Origin: Cognatilysobacter claricitrinus
GTDB lineage: Bacteria > Pseudomonadota > Gammaproteobacteria > Xanthomonadales > Xanthomonadaceae
Direction: 5' to 3'
Assembly: GCF_045866565.1 (NCBI RefSeq)
Contig: NZ_BAAFZV010000002.1
Span: 1,240,001 to 1,304,000 of the forward strand
Length of the DNA: 64,000 nt
In this document: positions 34,618 through 42,415 of the stretch, in pieces
How the letters are laid out: every line of letters begins with the position of its first letter
How positions within the stretch are numbered: position 1 is the first letter of the stretch
The notes under the pieces: model-generated
Told to the model about the DNA's origin: nothing
Database searches by the model: none
Seen by the model: only the letters and a program-made list of their open reading frames with translations
Program-made: the position numbers and the translations under genes

Positions 34618-35168
34618 GCGAAGGTGGGCAACTGGTCCGGCGCGATGTCGGCGAACAACGGCGCCGCGGCGTCCTTCGGCGACAGCGACGGCGTAGATAC
34701 GGGCCAGTCGATCGCGAGCGATGGATCATCCCAGCGGATCGAGGTGTCCGCGACCGGGTCGTACGTCGCGGTGCAGAGATACGAAAAGAGTGCGGTTTCG
34801 CTGGTCACGACAAAACCGTGCGCGAAGCCTTCCGGTATCCAGAAGTGCCGCTTGTTTTCCGCATTGAGCACGACCGCGGTCCAACGACCGAATGTCGGTG
34901 AACCGCGACGAATGTCGACCGCCACGTCCCAGACCTCGCCCTGCAGCACGGTGACGTACTTGCCCTGCGGGTTCCGCCACTGGTAATGCAAACCGCGCAG
35001 GACACCGCGCGTGGACTGCGAAACATTACCCTGCACGAAGCTCGGCGCGAGACCTTGCGGCGCCAGACGATCGAGGTTGAACGACTCGTAAAAAAAGCCA
35101 CGCTCGTCGCCAAACACTTTCGGCTCAACGACCAGGCAGCCCGGTAGATCGGTTTCAATCACTTTCAC
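34614..35168 (-). CDS. rfbC: dTDP-4-dehydrorhamnose 3,5-epimerase
   Basis: RfbC epimerises C3 and C5 of dTDP-4-keto-6-deoxyglucose. The 184-residue cupin protein has ERGFFYESFN, the catalytic His in VLRGLHYQW, GEVWDVAVDIRRGSPTFG and WIPEGFAHGFVV. The start is GTG 35168 (VKVIETDLPG), which overlaps the rfbA stop as GTGA. The frame continues upstream but only through rfbA. Confidence 0.94.
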   Translation of the reverse strand: MKVIETDLPGCLVVEPKVFGDERGFFYESFNLDRLAPQGLAPSFVQGNVSQSTRGVLRGLHYQWRNPQGKYVTVLQGEVWDVAVDIRRGSPTFGRWTAVVLNAENKRHFWIPEGFAHGFVVTSETALFSYLCTATYDPVADTSIRWDDPSLAIDWPVSTPSLSPKDAAAPLFADIAPDQLPTFA

Positions 35169-36058
35169 GGCACGTGACCCCGATCGATCAAACCGAGCAG
35201 ATAGGCGCCGTAGCCGTTCTTCCGTAGCGGCTGCGCGAGGCGAACCAGATCGTCGTTGCCGATCCAGCCGTTGCTCCACGCGATTTCTTCCGGACAACAG
35301 ACGCGAAGCCCTTGCCGGGCTTCGATGGTTTCGATGTAGTTCGAGGCCTCGAGAAGCGAATGGTGCGTGCCGGTGTCCAGCCAGGCATACCCGCGTCCGA
35401 GCCGCTGGAGATGAAGCGAGCCTTCGTCGAGATAGACGCGATTGAGGTCGGTGATTTCGAGCTCGCCGCGCGCTGACGGCTTGAGCTTTGACGCGAATTG
35501 GCTTGCGCGTCCGTCGTAAAAATAGAGGCCTGTAACCGCGTAATTGGAACGCGGCTGCACCGGCTTTTCTTCGATGCCGACAACGCGACCATCGGCATCG
35601 AATTCGGCGACGCCGTAACGCTCGGGATCCCTCACCCAGTAACCGAACACGGTGGCCCCGTCGGCGCGTTCGTCGGCCTCGTGCAGCATCGCCGTCAGCC
35701 CCGGGCCGTGGAAAATGTTGTCACCGAGCACGAGGCAGCTCGGCGCGCCCGCGAGAAATTCCGCGCCGATCACGAACGCCTGCGCGAGACCATCGGGACT
35801 TGGCTGCGCTGCGTACTCGATCCGCATGCCCCACTGCGACCCATCGCCGAGCAGCGACCGGAACAACGCCTGCTCATGCGGCGTATTGATGACCAGCACG
35901 TCGCGAATACCCGCGAGCATCAGCACGCTCAGCGGGTAGTAGATCATCGGCTTGTCGTAGATCGGCAGGAGCTGCTTGCTGATCGCCTGGGTGATCGGAT
36001 ACAGCCGCGTGCCGGAACCGCCGGCGAGGATGATGCCCTTGCGACCGGTGGAGCTCAT
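35165..36058 (-). CDS. rfbA: Glucose-1-phosphate thymidylyltransferase
   Basis: RfbA makes dTDP-glucose from glucose-1-phosphate and dTTP. The 297-residue protein has the nucleotidyltransferase signature ILAGGSGTRLYPIT, KQLLPIYDKPMIYYPL, LVLGDNIFHG and EEKPVQPRSNYAVTGLYFYD. It overlaps both neighbours by 4 nt. Confidence 0.96.
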   Translation of the reverse strand: MSSTGRKGIILAGGSGTRLYPITQAISKQLLPIYDKPMIYYPLSVLMLAGIRDVLVINTPHEQALFRSLLGDGSQWGMRIEYAAQPSPDGLAQAFVIGAEFLAGAPSCLVLGDNIFHGPGLTAMLHEADERADGATVFGYWVRDPERYGVAEFDADGRVVGIEEKPVQPRSNYAVTGLYFYDGRASQFASKLKPSARGELEITDLNRVYLDEGSLHLQRLGRGYAWLDTGTHHSLLEASNYIETIEARQGLRVCCPEEIAWSNGWIGNDDLVRLAQPLRKNGYGAYLLGLIDRGHVP

Positions 36059-37107
36059 GCCTGGCCGATCCGTTCGAGGCGGTAGCTTCCGTCAAGGACA
36101 CGATCAACCCACGGCTGGTGCTCCAGATACCAGTCGACGGTATTTTCGATGCCCTGTTCGAACGTCACGGTCGGCGACCAGCCGAGATCGCGCTCGATCT
36201 TCGAGGCGTCGATCGCGTAACGACGGTCATGTCCCGGACGATCGGTGACGAACATGATCAGCGACTCGCGGGCGCGGCCGTCCGCCAGCGGACGTTTCGC
36301 GTCGAGCAGGCGACAGATCGTGCGAACCACCTCGATGTTCTCGCGTTCGGCATTGCCGCCGACGTTGTAGGTCTCGCCCACCTGCCCCGAATCGAGCACG
36401 CGTCGGATGGCCGAGCAGTGGTCCCCGACGAACAGCCAGTCGCGAACGTTGCGACCATCGCCGTACACCGGAAGCGGTTCGCCGCGAAGCGCACGCGCGA
36501 TGATGAGCGGAATGAGCTTTTCGGGGAACTGGAACGGCCCGTAGTTGTTCGAACAGTTCGTCGTCAGCACCGGCAGGCCGTAGGTGTGGTGGAACGCACG
36601 CACCAGGTGATCGGACGCCGCCTTCGACGCCGAATACGGCGAATTGGGCGCGTACGGCGTGGTCTCGGTGAACTTGCCGGTATCGCCCAGCGAGCCGTAG
36701 ACCTCGTCCGTCGACACGTGCAGGAAGCGGAACGCGTCGCGCGCCGGCGCATCCAGCGACTTCCAGTAGTCCCGCACCTTCTCGAGCAGGCTCAACGTGC
36801 CGACCACATTGGTCTGGACGAACGCGGCCGGGCCGTCGATCGACCGATCGACGTGGCTCTCGGCCGCGAAATTGATCACGGCATCCGGACGATGCTCGGC
36901 GAGGAGGCGTTCGACGAGCCCGGCGTCACCGATGTCGCCATGCACGAACACGTGGCCGGCGGCGTCCGCGACGGACGACAAGGTGTCGAGGTTGCCGGCG
37001 TAGGTAAGCGCATCCAGGTTAATGACCCGCACGCCGCGCTGGACGGCGTCCAGCACGAAGTTGCCGCCGATGAAACCGGCGCCGCCGGTTACGAACCAAG
37101 TGGTCAA
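36055..37107 (-). CDS. rfbB: dTDP-glucose 4,6-dehydratase
   Basis: RfbB oxidises and dehydrates dTDP-glucose to the 4-keto-6-deoxy sugar. The 350-residue extended SDR has VTGGAGFIGGNFV, FAAESHVDRSIDGP, the TDEVYGS motif and the catalytic YSASKAASDHL. The start is assigned to TTG 37107 because AGGAG lies 8 nt upstream and the residues after it (TTWFVTGGAG) match the family N terminus; the next upstream ATG would add 87 residues lying inside ssb. Confidence 0.94.
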   Translation of the reverse strand: MTTWFVTGGAGFIGGNFVLDAVQRGVRVINLDALTYAGNLDTLSSVADAAGHVFVHGDIGDAGLVERLLAEHRPDAVINFAAESHVDRSIDGPAAFVQTNVVGTLSLLEKVRDYWKSLDAPARDAFRFLHVSTDEVYGSLGDTGKFTETTPYAPNSPYSASKAASDHLVRAFHHTYGLPVLTTNCSNNYGPFQFPEKLIPLIIARALRGEPLPVYGDGRNVRDWLFVGDHCSAIRRVLDSGQVGETYNVGGNAERENIEVVRTICRLLDAKRPLADGRARESLIMFVTDRPGHDRRYAIDASKIERDLGWSPTVTFEQGIENTVDWYLEHQPWVDRVLDGSYRLERIGQA

Positions 37108-37147
37108 ACCGGATTGCTCCTGGTGGGGCGAGGGCGTGTGCCGACGA

Positions 37148-37639
37148 TCAGAACGGAATGTCGTCGTCCGCGAAGTCGCTGCCGAAATCATTGTTGCGCG
37201 CGGCCGGTGCCTCGCGGCGCGGAGCCGGCGCGGACTGCGGAGCGCGCTGCTGGCGGTCGCCGCCGCGGAACTCGCTGCGTCCGGCGCCGGAGCCGCCGCC
37301 TTCGCCGCCACCACCGCCAAGCATCTGCATTTCGTCGGCGATGATGTCCGTGTAGTACTTCTTGGCATCGCCTTCGCCGCTGGTCGAATACTCGATGCGG
37401 CCCTCGATATAGACCTGGCGGCCCTTCTTCAGGTACTCGCCGGCGATCTCACCGAGCTTGCCGAACAGCTTGACGCGGTGCCATTCGGTCTTTTCCTGCT
37501 GGTTGCCATCGCGGTCCTTGCGCACGCTCGTCGTGGCGAGGCTGAGCGAGGTGATCGCCATGCCGCCCTGCGTGTACTTGACCTCGGGATCGTTGCCGAG
37601 ATTGCCGACGAGAATGACCTTGTTGACGCCGCGTGCCAT
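37148..37639 (-). CDS. ssb: Single-stranded DNA-binding protein
   Basis: SSB coats single-stranded DNA during replication and repair. The 163-residue protein has an N-terminal OB fold (about 1-110: MARGVNKVILVGNLGNDPE, TEWHRVKLFGKLGEIAGEYL, YIEGRIEY), a Gly/Arg/Ala-rich linker and the acidic tail DDDIPF that recruits partner proteins. Start ATG 37639 fits the family. It diverges from ispB. Confidence 0.96.
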   Translation of the reverse strand: MARGVNKVILVGNLGNDPEVKYTQGGMAITSLSLATTSVRKDRDGNQQEKTEWHRVKLFGKLGEIAGEYLKKGRQVYIEGRIEYSTSGEGDAKKYYTDIIADEMQMLGGGGGEGGGSGAGRSEFRGGDRQQRAPQSAPAPRREAPAARNNDFGSDFADDDIPF

Positions 37640-37680
37640 GTGTCTGTCCTTTCCGGATCGTGGTTGACGACCGACATTGA

Positions 37681-37686
37681 AGTATA
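37681..37686 (-). promoter_or_regulatory. Candidate -10 box for ssb
   Basis: TATACT on the minus strand lies about 42 nt before the ssb start. No convincing -35 box is seen, so only the -10 element is supported. Confidence 0.4.
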
Positions 37687-37759
37687 CCCGGCGGCCGGTG
37701 TCGGTCATCCGGCGCCTCGACGGGGCGTCGGAAATGTCCGGGCCGCAACGGGTGCCGCC

Positions 37760-37765
37760 TATAAT
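37760..37765 (+). promoter_or_regulatory. Candidate -10 box for ispB
   Basis: A perfect TATAAT lies 35 nt before the ispB ATG. The expected -35 position holds only a weak match. Together with the TATACT for ssb it makes a compact divergent promoter region. Confidence 0.5.
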
Positions 37766-37800
37766 CGCCGGCCGCTTTCCCACCGTACGAGACGCCGAGA

Positions 37801-38787
37801 ATGCCGTCCCCGTCCCTGTCCGAAATCCAGGCGCTCGCCAAGGCCCCCATGGCCGCGGTCGACCACCTGATCCGGGACCGCCTCGCCTCGGACGTGGTGC
37901 TGATCAACCAGGTCGCCGAATACATCATCGGCGCGGGCGGGAAGCGTCTGCGGCCGATGCTGCTCCTGCTGGCGGCGGGCGCCGCGGGCGGCGACCAGGC
38001 GATCGACCGCAACGCGCATCAGCTCGCGGCCGTGGTCGAGTTCATCCACACCGCGACACTCCTGCACGACGACGTCGTCGACGAGTCCGACATGCGCCGC
38101 GGCCGCCGCACCGCGAACGCGGTCTGGGGTAACGCCGCAAGCGTGCTCGTCGGCGACTTCCTGTATTCGCGCAGTTTCCAGCTCATGGTCGAACTGCAGC
38201 GCATGGAAGTGATGCAGATCCTCGCGGATACGACCAACCGCATCGCCGAGGGCGAGGTACTGCAGCTCCTGCACATCCGCAACCCGGATACCGACGAGGC
38301 CGCCTACCTGCGCGTGATCGAGCGCAAGACCGCGGTGCTGTTCGCGGCGGCAACGCGTCTCGGCGGCCTGCTGGCGAACACGCCTGCGACGGAATGCGAC
38401 GCGCTGGAAGCTTTCGGCCTCGACCTCGGCTACGCATTCCAGATCGCCGACGACGTGCTCGACTACGCGGCCGATGCCGACGTGCTCGGCAAGAACCTCG
38501 GCGACGACCTGGCCGAAGGCAAGGCCACGTTGCCGCTGATCCACGCGATCGCACACAGCGACGCGGTGACGTCGGCGCGCCTGCGCGAGATCGTGTCGAA
38601 CGGTGATGTCGATGCGCTGGACGAAGTCGTCGCCGCAATTCGCGCGACGGGCGGCCTCGACTACAGCCGCGCACGTGCGAACGAGTACGCGGCGAAGGCC
38701 GAAGCCGCCCTCGCCGCCCTGCCTGCGAACGCGTACAGCGACGCGCTGCGCGGACTCGCGCGTTACGCCGTCAACCGCGAGACTTGA
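37801..38787 (+). CDS. ispB: Octaprenyl diphosphate synthase (polyprenyl synthetase)
   Basis: IspB builds the isoprenoid side chain of ubiquinone. The 328-residue protein has both Asp-rich motifs (LLHDDVVDESDMRRG and DDVLDYAAD), plus GGKRLRPML at the N-terminal end. It should be soluble or peripheral to the inner membrane. Its end overlaps the convergent dienelactone-hydrolase-like gene by 17 nt. Confidence 0.95.
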   Translation: MPSPSLSEIQALAKAPMAAVDHLIRDRLASDVVLINQVAEYIIGAGGKRLRPMLLLLAAGAAGGDQAIDRNAHQLAAVVEFIHTATLLHDDVVDESDMRRGRRTANAVWGNAASVLVGDFLYSRSFQLMVELQRMEVMQILADTTNRIAEGEVLQLLHIRNPDTDEAAYLRVIERKTAVLFAAATRLGGLLANTPATECDALEAFGLDLGYAFQIADDVLDYAADADVLGKNLGDDLAEGKATLPLIHAIAHSDAVTSARLREIVSNGDVDALDEVVAAIRATGGLDYSRARANEYAAKAEAALAALPANAYSDALRGLARYAVNRET

Positions 38788-39598
38788 CCGACGCCGACGC
38801 GGCGCCGAAGCGCTCGCGGAAGAAGTCGCCGAGCATCCGGTACGCGCGCGCCGCCGACTTGGCGTCGTAGCGGCAATTGCTCGCGGGGTCGTTGCCCGCG
38901 TCGGCTTCCGCGAAGCAGTGCACCGCGCCGCCGAAGTCGACGAATTGCCAGTCCGCGCCCGCAGTGTTCATTTCCGCTTGGAAGGCGGCAACCGCTTCGC
39001 GCGGTGCGCCCTTGTCCGCCGCACCGTTCAGCACAAGCAGCGGTGTCTTCGCGACGCCGGGCGCGGCCGGCATCGTCGCGTCCAACCCGGCATGCAACGT
39101 GACGGCACCGTCGAGCGCCGCGCCCGCGCGCACGAGTTCGAGCACCGAGGTGCCGCCGAAGCAGAAGCCGAACGCGCCGATATGGCGGGCGTCGAGCGGC
39201 GAGCTTCCCGCCTGCGCGCGCAGAACGTCGACCGCCTTCTCCATGCGCGCGCGCAACTTGGGGCGATCGCCCTTGAGTCCACCCGCGGCGGCACCGGCTT
39301 CCTTGGCGTCCTTGGGACGCACGTTCGCGCCGTAAACATCCGCGACCAGCACGACATAGTCGCGGCCCGCGACCTTCTTCGCCTTCTCAACGGCTGACGC
39401 GTTGACGCCCATCCAGTTCGGAACCATCACCAGCCCGGGGCGGTTCTTCGGGCCGGCGTCGTCGTAGACGAGCACGCCCTGGAATTTATCGCCGTCGAGG
39501 GTCCAGTCGACGTTGCGTGTACGCATTGCGGCATGCGACTGCGCGGCGGCGAGCAGGAGCACTACGGTCGTGGCGATACGGAATCGGCGAACGATCAT
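38771..39598 (-). CDS. Secreted dienelactone-hydrolase-family protein
   Basis: The 275-residue protein has a signal peptide (MIVRRFRIATTVVLLLAAAQSHA), then a DLH-type alpha/beta hydrolase with nucleophile Cys in GAFGFCFGGTS, an acid residue in the LLVLNGAADKGAP loop and a His near VHCFAEADAG. Start ATG 39598 is chosen for the signal peptide. Secreted members are common in proteobacteria; the substrate is not known. It converges on ispB. Confidence 0.88.
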   Translation of the reverse strand: MIVRRFRIATTVVLLLAAAQSHAAMRTRNVDWTLDGDKFQGVLVYDDAGPKNRPGLVMVPNWMGVNASAVEKAKKVAGRDYVVLVADVYGANVRPKDAKEAGAAAGGLKGDRPKLRARMEKAVDVLRAQAGSSPLDARHIGAFGFCFGGTSVLELVRAGAALDGAVTLHAGLDATMPAAPGVAKTPLLVLNGAADKGAPREAVAAFQAEMNTAGADWQFVDFGGAVHCFAEADAGNDPASNCRYDAKSAARAYRMLGDFFRERFGAASASVKSRG

Positions 39599-39663
39599 CG
39601 TGGGAACCTCCGGGCTGGGGATGCCGGAGGGTAGCGCGCCGCGGGGTCCGGGCGCGTCGAGGC

Positions 39664-41076
39664 TCAGGCGATGCCGAGCCCCGGGATCGCGCTGATGCTC
39701 TCGGGGTCGAAACCTGCGCGACGCGCGAAATCGCGGCCGCGGTCCACGTAGTCGCGCCAGACGCCGAAGCTCGGCGCGCCCGGCGACAGCAGGATGACCG
39801 GCGCGGCCGAACCGGCCAGTGCGTCGCGTGCCTGCGCCATTGCATCCGCCAGATCCTCGGCGGCGCGCAGGTCGAAGCCGGACTCCTTCGCGATCGGCGC
39901 GAGCAGCGCGTGGATGCGCGGGCCGTTCGCGCCGAGCGTGATGATCACCTTCGGCGCGCGCGCGCGCATGGCCGTCGCGAAGTCCGACCAGTCGAGTCCA
40001 CGATCGTGCCCGCCCACGAGTACCGCGACCTCGCGATCGGCGAAACACTCGAGTGCCGCCAGTGTCGCGTGAGGCGTGGTGCTGATCGAGTCGTTGACGT
40101 AGGTGACGCCGCCACGTTCGCCAAGCGTCTGCAGGCGATTCGGCAATGGGCGGAAGTCGAACGCGGCCTTGGCCAGCGAATGCGCGTCGACGCCGAGTGC
40201 GTCGATCGCCGTCAGCACCGCGGCGAGGTTGCCGCGATTGTGTCGACCCGGCAGCGGCAGACCGCGCGTATCCATTACTGCATCGTCGCCGCGATACAGC
40301 ATGTCCTCGCGCAGGTGCCAGCCGCGCGCGTCGCCGAACCAGCGGACGTCGATGTCGCCCGGCAGCTGAAGTTTCGAAAGAATCGGATCGGTCGCGTTGA
40401 GCACGGCGATGCGTGGGCGCGCGTCCATCACCAGTCGCAGTTTGTCGGCGACGTAGCGCTCGTGCGAGCCGTGCCAGTCCAGGTGCTCGGGGAACAGGTT
40501 GAGCACGAGCGCGACATCGGGGCGCGCGCCGCTGACAGCGACGTCACCGGTCTGATAGCTCGACAGCTCGATCGCCCAATACTCCGGCGCCGGCTGCGGA
40601 TCGAGCACCTCGAGCAATGGCAGGCCGATGTTGCCCGCGAGCGCTGTGCGATGTCCGGCCCTACGCAGCAGGTGCGCGAGCAGCGACGTCGTCGTGCTCT
40701 TGCCCTTGGTGCCGGTCACGCAGACGGTATTCGCGACGATGCCGTCGTCGGCCGCGTGTTCGCCGAACCACAACGAGGTGCCACCGATCAGCAGCGCGCC
40801 GGCGTCGCGCGCAACCGTCGCCGCATCGCCGTACGGGCTGATGCCGGGTGATTTGACGATGACGTCGAATGCCGCGAGCGACGCGCCGTCAACGTTCGTC
40901 GACACCGCGAGATGCGCGTCGCTGAGCGAAGCTGCGTCGACCGCCTCCTCCTCCGAACAGAACAGCGTCAGCGGCAGCGATGGCAGGCGCGAGCGGATCG
41001 CGCGGTACGCCGCGCGGCCCTCGCGGCCCCAGCCCCACAGCGCGACGCGCCGGCCGTCAAGCTGCGAAATGCGCAC
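39664..41076 (-). CDS. murD2: UDP-MurNAc-L-alanine--L-glutamate ligase
   Basis: The 470-residue protein is a Mur ligase with the ATP-binding TGTKGKSTTTSLL, the NLFPEHLDWHGS segment and a C-terminal domain with PGAPSFGVWRDYVDRG. In the Xanthomonas pathway MurD2 adds L-Glu (not D-Glu) to UDP-MurNAc-L-Ala, and the neighbouring MurL then epimerises it. Assignment to MurD2 rather than MurD rests mainly on the adjacent murL. The start is GTG 41076, inside the end of murL (20-nt overlap). Confidence 0.88.
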   Translation of the reverse strand: MRISQLDGRRVALWGWGREGRAAYRAIRSRLPSLPLTLFCSEEEAVDAASLSDAHLAVSTNVDGASLAAFDVIVKSPGISPYGDAATVARDAGALLIGGTSLWFGEHAADDGIVANTVCVTGTKGKSTTTSLLAHLLRRAGHRTALAGNIGLPLLEVLDPQPAPEYWAIELSSYQTGDVAVSGARPDVALVLNLFPEHLDWHGSHERYVADKLRLVMDARPRIAVLNATDPILSKLQLPGDIDVRWFGDARGWHLREDMLYRGDDAVMDTRGLPLPGRHNRGNLAAVLTAIDALGVDAHSLAKAAFDFRPLPNRLQTLGERGGVTYVNDSISTTPHATLAALECFADREVAVLVGGHDRGLDWSDFATAMRARAPKVIITLGANGPRIHALLAPIAKESGFDLRAAEDLADAMAQARDALAGSAAPVILLSPGAPSFGVWRDYVDRGRDFARRAGFDPESISAIPGLGIA

Positions 41077-42415
41077 GCAGGCGGGCCCATAGCGCGTCGG
41101 GAATACCGTGCTCGTCGTCGATCGTCAGCAACGATTCGACCGCGGGCACGTCGCCAAGCTGCGGCAGGATCTCGCGTGCGAAACGCTCGACGATCGCGTC
41201 TTCGCGCCATTCCGGACGCTGCGCGAGCGCGGCCATCGCGGCGCGCGATTCCTGCCCTTCGCCGACGCATTCGAATGGCTTGTGATCGCGATATTCGAGC
41301 AGCGCGTCGAAGCCACCCGTCTGTGACGGTTCGTCGAGCAGGTTGCGGCCGAAGATGCCAACCAATCGCGGCTTGCTCATGAACGGCGCGAGGGCGAGGA
41401 ATACGAAATGGCACTTCGGACAGATGCCGCACCAGCGCTGCGCCGGGCGCTCGCCGAGGATGTGGAAGTTGCGGTTGCAGCTGGAGAAATGCTGGTCGTA
41501 GCGATCACTTTTCGCGAACTGTCGTGCCACGGCGAGTTCGCTCAGCGGACGCAGCAGCGAGTAGTAGCGGAGATCGGCCGCGACATGCGCGCGCAGGTGC
41601 GCGGCGAAGTCGCGTTCGAACTGCCAGCCCTTGGACCACTGGTGGTTGACCTCGCCGGTGCCCTCGATCATCGAGCCGTAGCTTGCCGAGCGCTCGTTCG
41701 AGAACACGACCTGGTCGACGCCGAGCACGAGGGCGGCCAGCGCCAGGATGGCCGAGTTCACCGCCGTCACCGGAATGTGGCCATTCCATGCGCCGTTGCG
41801 GTTGTACTCGAACAGTTGCGGCGCGAGCTGACGACCGATGTTGAGCGTCGGCAGGCCGGTGCGTTCGGCACACGCGGCGATGAGCTGCGAGCCGCCGATC
41901 CACGTCACTGTCTGATCGATGCCCGCGATGCGCAGTGCCTCGATGCTGACCAGCGAATCCTTGCCGCCACCGATCGCGGTGAGCGCGTGTTCGCGCAGGC
42001 CGACCGCAGGTGCGCTGGTCGACGTCGCCGCATTCGCCGGGAACCGGATCGTGCCGCGCAGATGCAAGCCGTTGCGATACGCGAACTCGCCGAGGCCGTT
42101 CTCGTACACCTCGGTCAGTAGCGACGCGGTGGCGGCATCGATGTCATAGCCATCGATGCGGATCGTCTTCGGCACCGCCGCCTTGTAGTAGCTGACGCCA
42201 GCGATCAGGTGCAGCAGTCGCACCGCGCGCTGCACCGCTTCGGCGCGCGCGTCGTCGAACGCGAACGGCGCGCCCGGAATGGTGACGGTTTCGACCAGCT
42301 CCGGGCCGTCGTCGAAGGCATAGACGAGCCGGGCCACGCCCGTCGCCGCGTCGAAGTCGCAGCGGACGAAGCGGAACGCCTGGATCGCGTCGCGCGAGAA
42401 GCGCCAATCAGTCAT
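41057..42415 (-). CDS. murL: UDP-MurNAc-L-Ala-L-Glu epimerase
   Basis: The 452-residue protein has the PP-loop-like GGGKDSLVS ATP motif, a conserved NERSASYGSMIEGTGEVNHQ segment and a CNRN...CGICPKCHFVF Cys region, all features of MurL. MurL converts the terminal L-Glu of UDP-MurNAc-L-Ala-L-Glu to D-Glu with ATP. Together with murD2 it replaces glutamate racemase. Start ATG 42415 overlaps the upstream stop by 8 nt, suggesting coupled translation. Confidence 0.9.
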   Translation of the reverse strand: MTDWRFSRDAIQAFRFVRCDFDAATGVARLVYAFDDGPELVETVTIPGAPFAFDDARAEAVQRAVRLLHLIAGVSYYKAAVPKTIRIDGYDIDAATASLLTEVYENGLGEFAYRNGLHLRGTIRFPANAATSTSAPAVGLREHALTAIGGGKDSLVSIEALRIAGIDQTVTWIGGSQLIAACAERTGLPTLNIGRQLAPQLFEYNRNGAWNGHIPVTAVNSAILALAALVLGVDQVVFSNERSASYGSMIEGTGEVNHQWSKGWQFERDFAAHLRAHVAADLRYYSLLRPLSELAVARQFAKSDRYDQHFSSCNRNFHILGERPAQRWCGICPKCHFVFLALAPFMSKPRLVGIFGRNLLDEPSQTGGFDALLEYRDHKPFECVGEGQESRAAMAALAQRPEWREDAIVERFAREILPQLGDVPAVESLLTIDDEHGIPDALWARLRAHFAA